From NCBI GenBank assembly GCA_009760855.2, contig WPIO01000003.1, positions 5,894,501 to 5,958,500 of the forward strand: a stretch of DNA of 64,000 nucleotides, written 5' to 3'. Made by a program: the position numbers and the translations under genes. Origin of the DNA: Cristatella mucedo. Its lineage: Eukaryota > Bryozoa > Phylactolaemata > Cristatellidae. The notes under the pieces are model-generated. The model had not been told where the DNA came from. It saw only the letters and a program-made list of their open reading frames with translations, and searched no databases. Positions 27,648 to 39,312 of the stretch are shown here, one piece after another. Position 1 is the first letter of the stretch; every line of letters begins with the position of its first letter.

Positions 27648-27995
27648 TTAAAGACAGTTGGCGACAGAAGCTTTAGCTCTGAAGGTCCTAGACTGTGGAA
27701 CTCGCTTCCACAATTCTTACGCAACGACATCTACTCTCCAACTGCCGACTATGGCACATCTTTTTCAGCGGTCCTGAGCTGCTACTTCTATGCTACTCAC
27801 TATTTCAACTGCTCTCCTAACTCTGCTATGCTTTCCACTTTCTCTTTGTTGCGTGAGACGAAGTCTGTTGGCTACCGAATGCGTACCGAAAGCCGCTTAG
27901 GCTGTGAGTGCGCTATACAAAACTCTCCTGCGTAACACCCACATGGTCTTAATGACTTTGTGGAGTTACTGACGGAGATACATTACATTACATAG
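27648..27995 (+). mobile_element. LINE-B 3' fragment
   Basis: Starts within the C-terminal RT codons (GDRSFSSEGPRLWNSLPQF, SPTADYGTSFSAVLS). It continues through the 3' UTR (GTAACACCCACATGG, GGAGTTACTGACGGAGATAC) into an ACATT-repeat tail at 27980-27995. It is 5'-truncated exactly at the SINE boundary. Confidence 0.88.
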
Positions 27996-28277
27996 ACGAT
28001 TTTGAGACGTCTAATTTGCCAACTAATAAGGTTATTGGATGCTACTCTGGTGCAAAAAGCATGCTTCTCTCATCTGTAAGCACATTTCTGATGGTGGCTG
28101 GACTACTAGTAATACAACTTTAGTTGACTCTAGTTTTTAGTTCGATGAGATATACTGTTTCAAGAGGATGTGCAATGCGATGATGTTGAAATGAGATGCA
28201 TGCTGTTGCTTTAAGCTGGTGAGGAGCTGTGGTTTAACAATGCTCGGTCTGGTGACAACACTAGATGCCATCTGCTG

Positions 28278-29106
28278 ATAATAATGGTAATAATAATAAT
28301 GCACTTGATAAAGCGCCCTCAGAGAAATCAATCTCTTTCTGGGCGCTTTAAATTTGCTGCAAAGGGAAACGCAATTGAATGGTGACTAATATCATGCTTG
28401 ATAAACAATATGAATAACATGGTTAGGGGTGACATGCACAGGGTCAGCATGCAAATGTGGTTAGTGGCAGCATGCACAGTGTCAGCACGCATAAGCACAT
28501 CAAGGACGAATCACAGGGACCCACTAATATGCTGTACTAAATAGGTGTGTTTTCAAGTTCTTTTTAAATGTGGTCAAGTCAGGGGATGTTCTGACGCAAG
28601 TCGGGAGGGAGTTCCAGGCTTTGGGAGCATACGAACTAAATGCATGGTCTCCAAAGGATTTGAGGTTTGTGTGAAGTACTTGTAGACTGTTGGATTCCGA
28701 AAAAGCGGGTGGTACGATGCTTGGCCTGGTGGGGGAGAAGATCTGAGAGATAGGTTGGAGCTAAAGAATGAAGTGACCTAAAAGTGAGCGACACAACCTT
28801 GAAGTCAATCCGTTGCTTGACTGGTAGCAAGTTCAGGTCGCGAGAAGTGGTGTAATGTGGCAACTGCAACACTCACGACAGACAAGCTAAGCTGCTGAGT
28901 TTTGCACCAGCTGCAATCGCCTGATCGCACATGCCGGTAGGCAGCAAGCAGTGAGTTGCAGAAGTCGAGACGGTATGTCACGAATGCATGGACCAACTTA
29001 GACGTGGTATCCTTATCTAAAGAAGCCCGAATTTTAGCAATGTTATGTAGCTAAAAGTAGGCAGATTTGATTGTGGAGCCGATGTGGTCGTCTAACGAAA
29101 GGTCAA
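28278..29106 (-). mobile_element. LINE-A copy, 5'-truncated
   Basis: Tail of ATT units at 28278-28302, stem-loop (GCGCCCTCAGAGAAATCAAT), 3' UTR and then C-terminal RT codons with frameshifts ([33 protein letters not shown]). Very close in sequence to 40288-41000. Stops at AACGAAAGGTC. Confidence 0.92.
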
Positions 29107-30303
29107 TGCTGATGGTTTATCATTACGAAGAGGAATTCTAGCTGTTTAGTGAGCTCTACGTTTCCTAGTTGACTCATAGCCATGTTTTGTTTATCTATTG
29201 TGGGACGCTCCTTATTCAGCATATCATAATTTTTGTGTGGCATAATTTCGGATAAATCCAAAAAGTTTACAAATTGAAGATTGCGATAAAATAATCTTTT
29301 AGAAAATGCAATTAGACTAACTTATTGCGTCTGCGACTATGCTATTTTTGCTTAATTGGGGATACGTAAATGTGAGTGCACTAGGCATCTTATATATTTA
29401 CTGTTACCGAACTCTCCACCATGTTTCGAGCGTCTGCCAGTGCGTGTACGCTTCTAAGAGATGTCGGAGACTTAAAGTTTGTCTATAATGACCAGAGAAT
29501 GATGCATATCTGAATGAAAAACAGACAAACAGGACTGCTGAAACGACGCCACTTACGAACCATTGTGTGTCGCAGTTGCTCGTGCAACGATACAGGCAAG
29601 TTTGCTTCACCTTGTGTTGTATTTTATAATCTAGCGCCAGTTTGAGATCGGTCAAAGTACCTATTTAGACAGCACTGCAGCTAAATGCACTGGTTTGTCT
29701 TTAGCTGAGTGAAGTGCTAGAAATTCTGAAAGTTTAAGAAGTCGATGGTTTCGGCGACACATTCAAGTCCAGCTCGTTTTGGCTCCTTCTGCCTACGAAG
29801 AAATTTAAGAAAAAACAGCTACGATGACTGCTTCCAAGATAGCTTCCTCGGTGTACATTTATTTTAAAGCCTAACAAGGCGGTAAAGTTGAAAGTTTGAC
29901 ACTTACTAGGGTTGTGATATGTTTTTTGTTACAACGGTCTGGTTAGTCTAAATTAAAACGAGGGACGATGAAATAGAAAAGAAAGAACCGAAGTGTACTG
30001 GCATAGCCCGCTCGCTTCTGTCGGCCTAGCAACTGACCGCCTGGCTTAGAATTGAATGGTTGTTGCTTTCGACGGATAGCTGAAGGATAATGAAGCGCGC
30101 TGGTCGGACCCACGAATCTCAATTTCAATAAAAATGCCATTTCGGTGTCAACAATCCTACAAAGGCTCAAAAATTCCACGGCTTATTTTTCGACATTAGG
30201 TGGGGGTCTTCCTGCGACTTACGCATCGCATGAAACCTCCGGCTAATTGATGCAATTACCTCTGAATGTTTCAAGAAATTCTCAGTATCTGAGATAGTAT
30301 TAC
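29107..30303. other. Intron with one doubtful exon
   Basis: Mostly unassigned. Positions 29557-29660 (minus) are bounded by AG and GTAAGT and read VKQTCLYRCTSNCDTQWF in phase 1, a Cys-rich segment. It lies 3' of the N exon and its phases (1 to 0) do not fit between the N and C exons. Could be a relic or chance. Confidence 0.3.
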
Positions 30304-30502
30304 CTTCGGTGAATTGCTGAAGGTCATTGTAGCTGGAATCGTAGTTGCTGAAGTCGATGTTATTCGGATTGTTGCAAGCCGAACCATTGAAGGTGACGTA
30401 GTAAGTGCCGCAAACTTTTGTGATTGGATAGTGTGTCCTTGTTGTTGAGTACCACAGTATTCTAAGGGCTGTATCGCTTCTTGTCTTGTTAAAGGTTACA
30501 GT
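30304..30502 (-). CDS. CTHRC1-like protein, N half of globular domain, copy 3
   Basis: Internal exon of 199 bases after a clean acceptor (ttattttttag), phase 0 to phase 1 (GAA G|GTAATA), the same phases as the exon at 2691-2883. It reads TVTFNKTRSDTALRILW, matching CTHRC1 TFTKMRSNSALRVLF. After a more variable loop comes VCGTYYVTFNGSAC, matching the RWYFTFNGAEC core, with one of the CC pair lost. The stretch after it (NNPNNIDFSNYDSS) has no clear IE-x-x-Y strand. The donor GTAATA is weaker than consensus. Joining to 22361 restores the frame. I regard it as an intact exon of the most complete gene in the window. Confidence 0.78.
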
Positions 30503-31149
30503 CTAAAAAATAAGCTCGTTTTTCTCACCGGATGTTTTTGTCTCTTATTAGCCAGACACAGGTCACTTCCACAAAAAATCCAGCTAGAGTAAGACTTACT
30601 GCCATTTTCTTCGGATACACATATGACACAATGTTAGCTTAGTACCTATAAAATGATAGAGGCGTGCTTTGAAACTTCAGCCTTATAAGCTGAATAATGG
30701 CCCAATAATGTCAGCTCCAATGACTTGATTGCTATTCCTGGGGGAAACTACTAGGAGCCGGATATGTATTAAATAATGGCCAGGAATTATAAAAAGCCAT
30801 AGGAAGTAGTGGTGAGTAAATTACTATTTTTCTCTATTTATGGTAAAATGCGGAAATTTTTGCAGCCGAGTTTGCCGCAAGGTGGTAGAGATATTACCGT
30901 ATTCTTACGATACAAGCGCTCTCACTTGCTTATGTTCTCTCCTACAGTCATCATATCTGATTGCATCACTGTTGTTTTCTGAAAAGCATTAGCAGTGATA
31001 GTGGCACTGGTTCTACTAATATCTGTCGAGCGATCGCAAAGGCCTGCGCCTCACCTCTTACTGAGCTGTGCTTGAGAGAAAGCTCGTTCATTCCAGAGCC
31101 ACTGCACAACATTCCAGAGCCAATGCACAGCATAAAAGTATATAGCTGT
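30503..31149. other. No gene recognised
   Basis: AT-rich sequence upstream of N exon copy 3; no exon supported. Confidence 0.4.
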
Positions 31150-31328
31150 AGATATACTTAGCTATATATATATATATATATCAAAATATATAGATTTATT
31201 ACAAAAATATATATTTAAATATATCAAATATATAAATAAATCTAGATGTATTTAAATATATATTAAAATAAATAATATATATATATATATATTTAAATAT
31301 ATTTATAGATTTATTAAATTATTAGAAT
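31150..31328. repeat. AT-rich (TA)n / (ATATTTAA)n low-complexity block
   Basis: Repeated ATATAT, AAATATAT and TTTAAATATAT units with almost no G or C; flanks the GC-rich insert that follows. Confidence 0.9.
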
Positions 31329-31640
31329 GTACAATGGTACATTAGCCGGAGCAGCCCTGCCCTGCCGGGGCGGTGGGGGGGGGGCTACCCGAGACTCCCA
31401 GTTCAGGTGCAGGGACCACACGGCTTCCGACCCGGAAATGGCAACCGAGAAGCGCGGCCACCGAAAATCCACCCGCTCTGCGAGAGCAATGCTTGAGCGA
31501 GCGCGCCCGTGTATGTGTATTTGTGTGCCCGTGCGCGTGTATGTCTGTGTGTGTGTGTGTGTGTGTATGTGCGCACGTGTGTGCGTGTGTATCTGCAAAT
31601 AAAGCTAATTCCAGCCCCACACTGTGTTAGGACTAATGTC
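31329..31640. other. GC-rich insert with (GT)n and AATAAA, possible transposon-derived element
   Basis: An abrupt GC-rich block (CCCTGCCCTGCCGGGGCGGT, a run of G at 31374-31383, several CG dinucleotides) set inside AT-rich DNA. It begins TGTACAATGG, contains a GT microsatellite (31544-31567), and has AATAAA at 31597-31602 followed by CCAGCCCCACACTGTG. This arrangement is compatible with a solo LTR or another insertion. I see no second copy, target duplication or coding content. The open frames on both strands are composition artefacts. Confidence 0.35.
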
Positions 31641-32995
31641 GCTCACCTGAGAGATCCACTACACGCCACTAACTACTAGAACAAGAGAGCATTTCAACTG
31701 TCCAAATGGGCTTTGCAAGATGTGGGGCGCTATCATGGTCTTCTGTCCCAATACAATAGGGTATGTGAAGCCCAAGAGAAAACTCATTGTAATCGCTCCA
31801 CAGTTTCTTGGTACTCAAGGTCTAATCTGAAAATTGCAAAGAGTTCTCCCAGATCTATTCTAAGGCATTTTAATCTACACGTGACCAGATCGTTCTGATT
31901 AGCCTTTCTACATGCCTTTGGATACCTGGCTATTGCTAAACTGGGTTAGGTACTAACCTAGTGAGAAACTCCAGAGTTAAGAAGTAAATGAAAGAAGCAA
32001 ATCCGACGGCTTTAAAGTATAATCTATCCCATAGCATATTTACAAGCTCTTTCCGTTTAGGCATCTATAATCTTTCTCTGGTTACTACAATCGCCAAACA
32101 AAATATTTACTTTCGCTTTAATATCGTGCACACATTAGCTTCTCTACATTGCGCTGCATCTGCTGAGACTCGTAGCATTTATTTTTACGATGAAATACGA
32201 GCTCAAATTTCTACTAATTTCTTGCAGCTTTACGATGATAACACAGACTATCAGTGCCCGGTGCGCCTTAAGTGATCATCACGGTGCAAGATGTTACCCT
32301 CAAATTGGTTGACCTAAAACCGATCCGTTGAATTATCCCGTAATTTTGAGTTGCTTTGCAAAATGAGTCTACAGTGGACGGGAAAGTTTTTCCAGCGTCA
32401 ATTTGGTCTGTTTTCAGCTGAAGAACATTAGCAAAATCAAACCTTTCTTACTTAGGGAGGCAAAAATAGTTGACTCATGGGTATTACCCCTCCTATATTA
32501 GTGCAACTCTGTTTTTAAGAACGTAATTATAAAGTAAGTATACACATATTGCGAGAGTTTTATTAATTTTAAATGCTTGGGCTGCTGGTAAATGTACGAG
32601 TAATACTTAATATATCAAATGATACCATATCGGCACAATACTTAATTCAAATACAGCTCACTTATGCCCATTATTGTTTCATAGAGAAAACTAACAGTTC
32701 TATTTTATCTAAAACTGATCAGCTTGCTTGATAAATCAAGCTAACGTAATAAGTAAGGAATGCTAAGAAAGGCTCCAAGAAATGTCACAAGTTACATTAA
32801 AAAAGGCTGAAATACCTGAACTGATGAAGTCACCATGCATATCTTAGACCAAATTTAGGATAATTAGAACTTCATTTTAAGCTACGAAACGAATCTTTTT
32901 CCGAACTTAATTTCGCTAAAACCACGAGAAAAGTGTAGAATATGATATAATCTTAATTTATAATCTCGTTTGGATGCTAAATTTGTACAGATTCC
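31641..32995. other. No gene recognised
   Basis: Includes a 95-codon plus-strand open frame (31988-32275, ending LQLYDDNTDYQCPVRLK) with no recognised domain and no splice support. Confidence 0.4.
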
Positions 32996-32996
32996 T

Positions 32997-33030
<34 letters not shown>

Positions 33031-33037
33031 TATATAT

Positions 33038-33123
<86 letters not shown>
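32996..33123. repeat. (TA)n / (CA)n microsatellite
   Basis: About 128 bp of TA units interrupted by short CACACA runs; strongly self-complementary. Confidence 0.97.
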
Positions 33124-33126
<3 letters not shown>

Positions 33127-34064
33127 GCTAGAGAATTTCCATCTTCGAGCTCAGGCTTTATTCTATACAGAACTAAAAAATAATGAAGTCATAGAGACGA
33201 CGGAAATGTACCATGCACCACCTAAATAACTATTCGTGCGCTTTGAAAGTTGCTGTAAGAGAATCAATAACCAGTGGTTAATGAAATTCTCACTATATTG
33301 CTTAGAGAAGCATGCAAATCGCATTATTATGCTTAATCTAGCAAGCTAAAGCAAGCATGCAAGAAAATAATCTGCGGGAGTGGTTTGTAGGACTTCTGCC
33401 CACCAACATCTGTTGGATCATGTAAAAGTAAGCAGGCAAAGCACAGATTAACCGAAAAAAGTGCCCGAAAGATGTGACACTTGGCAGGAGAATCAATAAC
33501 TAGTTGTTAATGACATACACAGCATCGTGCTTAGAAAAGATGCAAATGACGAAAGAATGGCAATTATGCCACTACACCAGAGCAAGCAAAAAGAGACAAC
33601 GTGCCACTGGTTAATAGGTCAACTCAAAGCTAAAGTAAAGTGGACGGTACACAAGCAAACACAAAAAGTAAAGCACTGAGTAACGAAAAAACGTCTCTGA
33701 GTCGAAGGTAACGCTAACCCCGAACAGATGCTACTTGAGCTGAGACACATAGGATGCTTTTTCATTTCGGGTAGTGACCGGAGCCATTAATTAGCTAGTT
33801 TCAGACTGTCAAACAAATATAAACTGAAGGCCTGTTTACCAAATGATATGTGTTCATTGCGAAAAACGGAAAATGCAAGCCCGGGGAATGGTTGATGCAA
33901 GAGCAGAATTACGACGCTACGAGGTCGGATAGAAGCTGATAGATTCGAGATAAGCAGCCTGTAGACAGTGATCTTTAAGTCCACTGTAAGTTTGATATAC
34001 AGCCATTTAAGCTAAGAAAGATATGTAGTAATTAGGTGGCTATGCCACCGACGACATATCAGAG
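33124..34064. other. No gene recognised
   Basis: Unassigned sequence; contains two related stretches around 33255-33330 and 33488-33560 (AGAGAATCAATAACCAGTGG and AGAATCAATAACTAGTTG), probably an old local duplication. Confidence 0.4.
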
Positions 34065-35337
34065 CAGCTAATCAGATCCTATCTCAGTGGGAGATTCCAG
34101 AGTATTGACGTGAATGGACAAAGATCATCCAAAGTACCTCTGAAATACGGGGTACCTCAAGGCTCCGTGCTAGGTCCGGTTCTTTTTACGGTTTATACTC
34201 TCCCTCTTGCTGATGTGATTGCCAAGCACAATCTAGGCTTTCACTTCTATGCGAATGACACTCAGTTGTACCTTTGCTTTGATCCCTTCCGGCCTTCGAG
34301 CACTTCAAATTCTCTCAACTCACTTGCTGCATGTATTGATGACATCCGCACATGGATGGCAGCAAATTTTAAAAAACTAAACGATGTAAAAACTAACTTA
34401 CTAGTTATGGGCAAACACAGTGTGATTAAGAAATTGGAAAGGCTGACGCTCAAAATTGGCTCTGCCAGCATATCTTCTGTAGAATCAGCTCGAAATCTAG
34501 GAGTCATATTCCAAAGTAACCTCTCGTTAGACTACCACATCAGCTCCACAGTCCAATCTGCATACTTTCAGCTTCACAAGATTGCTAAAGTTCGGGCTTC
34601 TTTAGATAAGGATACCACGTCTAAGTTGGTCCATGCATTTTCGACATCCCGTCTTGACTTCTGTAGCTCACTGCTTACTGGCCTACCGGCATGTGCAATC
34701 AGGCGATTACAGCTGGTGCAAAACTCAGCAGCTTGGCTTGTCTGTCGTGAGCGTCACAGTTACCACATCACACCACTTCTCGCCGACCTTGCGCGTCGAC
34801 CGACACCCAATGGCTACCAGTCAAGCAACGGATTGACTTCAAGGTTTTGTCGCTCACTTTTAGGTCGCTTCATTCTTTGGCTCCAGCCTATCTCTCAGAC
34901 CTTCTCCCCCACCAGACCAAGCACTGTACCACCCGCTTTTCGGAATCCAACAGTCTACAAATACCTCATACAAACCTTAAATCCTTTGGAGACCGTGCAT
35001 TTAGTTCGTATGCTCCCAAAGCCTGGAATTCCCTCCCGACTTGCGTCAGAACATCCCCTGACTTGACCACATTTAAAAATAACTTAAAAAAACACCTATT
35101 TAGGACAGCTTTTAGTGGGTTCCTGTGATTTGTCCTTCATGTGCTAATGTGTGCTGACACTGTGCATGCTGCCACTAACCACATTTGCATGCTGACCCTG
35201 TGTATGTGACCCCTAACCATGTTATTCATGTTGTTTATCAAGCATGATATTACTCACCATTCAATTGCATTTCCCTTTGCAGCAAATGTAAAGCGCCTAG
35301 AAAGAGATTGATTTCTCTGAGGGTGCTCTATCAAGTG

Positions 35338-35374
<37 letters not shown>
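34065..35374 (+). mobile_element. LINE-A copy, 5'-truncated in the RT palm
   Basis: The longest plus-strand LINE-A. It enters the RT at RSYLSGRFQSIDVNGQRSS, passes PQGSVLGPVLF and the catalytic block, continues to the C terminus and 3' UTR, and ends with the stem-loop (AAGCGCCTAGAAAGAGATTG ... GGGTGCTCTATCAAGTGC) and an (ATT)n tail at 35338-35374. Confidence 0.95.
34110..35066 (+). pseudogene. LINE-A reverse transcriptase, palm to thumb, frameshifted
   Basis: An open frame of 318 codons covering motif B (VPQGSVLGPVLF) and motif C of the palm, then the N-x-x-KT-x-L-L block and the LINE-A C-terminal region. Motif C reads FYANDTQLY, so the first of the two catalytic aspartates (YADD) is Asn, which should abolish polymerase activity. 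Around 34795 a short duplication or insertion shifts the frame (LADLARRPTPNGYQSSNG) and the last 90 codons of the ORF are out of frame. The true C terminus continues at 34847-35128 (LTFRSLHSLAPAYLSDLLP ... [15 protein letters not shown]). There is no endonuclease. Dead copy. Confidence 0.9.
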
Positions 35375-36695
35375 GTAACTGGCTTCATACGATTAAAGGC
35401 ACATATTGATTTTTTAAAGTAAAAGAGTTGCAATAATCTAAAGCCATAATAAGGAAATATTAAACTTATCTGGAAACACAACCGGGAAATATCAAACTAT
35501 TTTTGTTGTCATTCTTTTGCCGAAGACGTCAACGTCCGGCCCAATTGACAGTGGAGGTAATGTGCTCAGCCAATGTTATGGCGCTCATGAGTGTGAGGAT
35601 GTAGTCGATAGGGCTATCTGAATAAAAATATAAGCGAAAATGAGGCCTTTATATGAAGGGGTAGAGCATGAACCGAAACATAAGGAGACAGATATTGTAA
35701 TCATTTGGAAGACATAATTACATTGAGGCAATTATAGCGAACCTGCACGTCACTTATGGTGTTGTGCCATAAAGCCTTTACCAGTTATCAGCCATTACGT
35801 ACTTGCACTATTCCATTGTCTCGATCATCATCGTAACGTCCATTATAAAAGTGGCTGATGTTGATAATGTCTGTGATTTTGCTGCATTTCCTGCTGTCGG
35901 CTGATAGAATTAATGAACAAAATTAGCTTTAAATACGCTGCTCTGTACAACCTTAGCGCTTTGCAAAAATGGCAAGCCCAAAATAACAGTTTGAAATTTG
36001 AAGCACGGATTAACAAGAGGTTAGAAATTAAAAATATAAATTAAAAAGAGCTCGTAATTATTGAGTTCTGACATTCTTAATTCCAAAATACAAAATAAAT
36101 TCAGAGCTAAAATAATTATTTCCAATAAGTAATATGGAGTCTTGAATTATGCATCAAGAAGCTATTGCATTTTTTGGATACCCAGTGATTTCATGAAATG
36201 GTCTGATTTTCCAGAGCCAGCTTCAAATCATAAGAATTTATTATTATTATTATTAATGCTATTGTTACCATGAGAGACATAGCTACATTATTAGAGTCGT
36301 AAGAGTAGTAATGCGATGCCAAGCCCGACTGGAAAGCAGCTTGGATTGTTAGAGCGAAGCAAGAGAATTGAATGGCTAATTAAAATTTAAAGGCTAATAA
36401 AAACCTTGATGTCGCTAAACTGCTCGATGCAGAATCGATTTTTATTCGTGAGATGTTCTGCAAAGTTGAGAGTTTGCAAAGACCCTCGCTCTGCATTCGA
36501 TCAAATATGATGCTAAAGTTCCATTTATAAATGTATTATCAGCGATGCCTTATAGCCAAAGAGCTTCAAGAAACTTCTCATTTTCTCTTCCGGTACTAGA
36601 CATATAAGTTCATTGGGCAATGGGAATTTCCATGTGACTATAGGCACTCATTATCAAACTTTAAGCTATAAAAGTATGTTAGAAATACTGACTAT
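35375..36695. other. No gene recognised
   Basis: AT-rich DNA with a short (ATT)n at 36239-36256 that could be the tail of a lost element; no coding signal. Confidence 0.4.
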
Positions 36696-36913
36696 TTAAC
36701 CGCTAAAGTGATGGGTGCGCACGTGTGCATATGAAGCACTTTTTCGTTTGTGCTCTAGCCAGCCACTCGAGGGCGAGCGTGGTAAGCTTGTAGCTATGTT
36801 ATTAGGAATTCCAAGTCTTTCTTTTCCCTTCCGCTTGATGCAGCACAAAGCAGCTGTAAAGTTGAGATGACTAGCTCGGCGATCGCCTGCCCGGAACCAG
36901 TGGCTGCCCTGCA
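36696..36913 (-). CDS. Possible decayed C-type exon or unassigned ORF
   Basis: After an AG (tctgcag) a phase 1 frame stays open for 72 codons to a TAA: VQGSHWFRAGDRRASHL, NFTAALCCIKRKGKERLG and on. The start recalls V-D-G-x-C-W-x-x-x-A-G of the C exons, but the first Cys, VG-x-C and TGW are absent. It is GC-richer than its surroundings. Could be a decayed paralogue or chance. Confidence 0.22.
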
Positions 36914-38587
36914 CTGCAGAAATCGGCGTTCAAGTGTTGGTAGGCTCAAAACATACATAAGACAAGGACTCTGAGCCCTCCATCAGCTTAGCTCGAGCCA
37001 AAACTTAGTTCTCAAACATATAGCCCAAGCTTTTTTTGGAGAAAAAGATTATAAACTGAATTTAATGAGTCCGAGTAGTACTTATCTGTCAACAAATACT
37101 TACATATAATTACGATATACCACATATTTGCATTGCAATGATGTACTCCTTTAAATTTTAGGGCATTACTCTATACAACATGAAATAGGAATAGCAGATG
37201 GTTGACGTTAGTCAATTTACAGTGGTATTTAAATAAACTCATGGTTCGCTTACAGATGTGGGCAAAATATATTAAATTTATGAGACTCATCTTCAAAAGC
37301 AGTTATTACATCACTTAGATTTTTTGAAAACGAGATGCGTTTCTTATTCGTATGCTATCAGTTTAGATGTCAGAGTAGTCCCAATAGTATATCTGAATAT
37401 ATAAGAGCACAGATTTCCATAAAGGTAGAGCCTAATTGGCAGCAGACCATCTGATAAATTTGCTTGTTCGCTTAGCTCCATGTATTTGAAACTGCTTCTG
37501 GTTTTAAATATATATTCTTATATCAAATGTTCTAAAAGTACTAGTTTATTCCAATCGAGGTCACATGCCGGTTACACTTTTGTCTTCAGAAACTTTGACT
37601 TCAGTAACTCTAGGTGCTTTCAATAATAAAACTAATAAACGCTTAGATATAGGATCAGCTTGCTGCTTTCAAATACCGTAAGCAGAAGCCCAACTGCTAT
37701 GGACCCGAAGTCATCTTTTAGAGTTTAAACGACAACACACTAGATTATCCATTCTACTCATTCTAAAGCATTCGCGATTACCTTGCACATATCGAAAGCC
37801 ATCTCAGGAGGCACAAAAAGGTCGCAAGATCTTCACTTTGATTCCTAATTAAAAAATATTGATCCTAAGAAATCATTGACAATTTTTTTCTTTTTAAATA
37901 AATTGCATCTTAAAATCACGAAGAGGCAAATCTTTATGTGCAATTTAGTTGAAAGTGCTAACACGAAGCCTTATCGGTAGCAGAGTTACTCCTAAGCAAT
38001 CTTTCTTCACAAGCCTTAAGCAACAAAAAGACTTCAAGGTGTCAAACAGAATGTCATAATTACAGCCAAAAAAGAGGAATTAGCTCGAAGGCGCTTAAGT
38101 TTGAATTAAAAAGTACTCAGCTAAAATAAATGCAGTTTCGTCTTAAAAAACTAATTTATTATACATAACACCTCATATATCGATCCCCAAATGCGGTGCT
38201 CAACAGTAAATAGCTTTAACGAATACAAAAGTTTTTAATGAGTACAATCGACCGAAGTTTCGTAAAAAGCACACAGAGATCCTGTTTACGGATGAAACTG
38301 CGAGAATTCGTCTCAGTTTTTGGTATGGCAACCCGATAACAATAAGTTTGAGTAAATGCGATGACTTCATTAATTTATCACCACATTATCGTTTGTAACT
38401 TCCATTTTGGGAGCTTGATTTGTGTATAGTTCAAGCAATTCACTAGCATCCAGATGGCTATATTTTCACAGAACTAGCTGTTCTCCAACAGGAAAAAGTC
38501 AGTTCAAGCATTCGAAATTTTTCTATATTTCCAAAGCTTGGCTTCTCTTACTCAAAGCCTTGCAGGTTTGGATAACGGATGACTCAC
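36914..38587. other. No gene recognised
   Basis: AT-rich spacer or intron with no supported feature. Confidence 0.4.
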
Positions 38588-38684
38588 CGGCACACATTGC
38601 TCCTCCAAAAGTAGGAGAGCAGTCCGTGATGCACGAGCTTCCGTTGGAACACTGCACGCTTCCGCAGGATCTGCCACTTGAAGG
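38588..38684 (-). CDS. EGF-like exon of secreted protein
   Basis: A 97-base exon with a good acceptor (gacattttag) and a GTGAGT donor (GCC G|GTGAGT). In phase 0 it reads SGRSCGSVQCSNGSSC and then ITDCSPTFGGAMCAG. The C-x4-C-x-NG-x-x-C and C-x-P-x-F-x-G-x-x-C features are those of an EGF-like repeat, with one of the usual six Cys missing because the middle loop is short. It ends in phase 1. EGF repeats mediate extracellular protein contacts. It sits between the presumed first exon at 43.5 kb and the N exon at 30.5 kb on the same strand, so it probably belongs to that gene. A second open frame exists but is not Cys-rich. Confidence 0.5.
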
Positions 38685-38724
38685 CTAAAATGTCACAAAA
38701 AAGAAAGGATAATAGAACACAAAA

Positions 38725-38800
38725 CGCTAAGCGCCTAGAAAGAGATTAAGTTCTCTGAGGGCACTTTATCAAGTGCAATATTATTATTATTATTATTATA
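38725..38800 (+). mobile_element. LINE-A extreme 3' end
   Basis: Only the stem-loop (TAAGCGCCTAGAAAGAGATT ... GGGCACTTTATCAAGTGC) and an (ATT)n tail, inserted in the intron between the exon candidates at 38588 and 38830. Confidence 0.9.
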
Positions 38801-38829
38801 ATGGGAATTAAAAATTTCAAGGTACTCAC

Positions 38830-38915
38830 TATTGGAGTCGGTGCTGTAAGCAGCCTTCCAGTTGAGGATGGAGTAGTTGCCAAGCTAGCCATACTCGGTA
38901 TCAGGTGGCAGCTAC
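38830..38915 (-). pseudogene. Exon-like segment with in-frame stop
   Basis: Bounded by AG (ccttag, or ggtag four bases on) and GTGAGT. The protein-like frame reads LPPDTEYG, then a TAG, then LGNYSILNWKAAYSTDSN. The stop suggests decay, or the true frame may be the open phase 1 frame (SCHLIPSMASLATTPS). Position between the first exon and the EGF-like exon suggests an upstream exon of the same family; compare W-x-x-L-L-N-S-G-T-D at 9652-9752. Confidence 0.35.
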
Positions 38916-39312
38916 CTAAGGAACGAGCAAAGAGAATCAGCGATGAATGCTAAAAATCATAGGTGTCGAATTACTAAAAAGTTGGGTGATGAAATATTGA
39001 GGATCTACTGCTTTTTAGAGTCAAAGCTAGCAATCTGACTGGTAAATCATTTAACTAATCATTTCCACTTCAAACATTATGGCCATGTTATATAACACAA
39101 AGTAGTTTGGTTTTACTTAATTGTTTTTATCTTAAGACTTGGTCGGCAATGAAAAGTTTAGATGTGTGTAATATTGCTTACTTATGGAATAGACAATAAC
39201 TCAGGGACTTATAGGATCACCATTGATTCAAAATTTAGTCTAGCAGAGGTGGTGGTGGAGGTGGTTTGATAGCGAAGTCCGCCGTGTACAAATAAAGGGT
39301 TTGGTAGATACA

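Noticed and set aside
27583-27655. tRNA gene on the minus strand
   Set aside because: Perfect B box but incomplete D arm and no acceptor-stem pairing; better explained as a SINE head.
29557-29660. Cys-rich exon (TCLYRCTSNCDTQWF)
   Set aside because: Splice sites fit, but it lies inside the N to C intron and its phases are incompatible; kept only as a remark.
31314-31630. Four overlapping open frames on both strands
   Set aside because: They arise from GC-rich and GT-repeat composition; no domain, signal or splice structure.
32974-33183. Ile-Tyr repeat open frame
   Set aside because: Translation of the TA/CA microsatellite.
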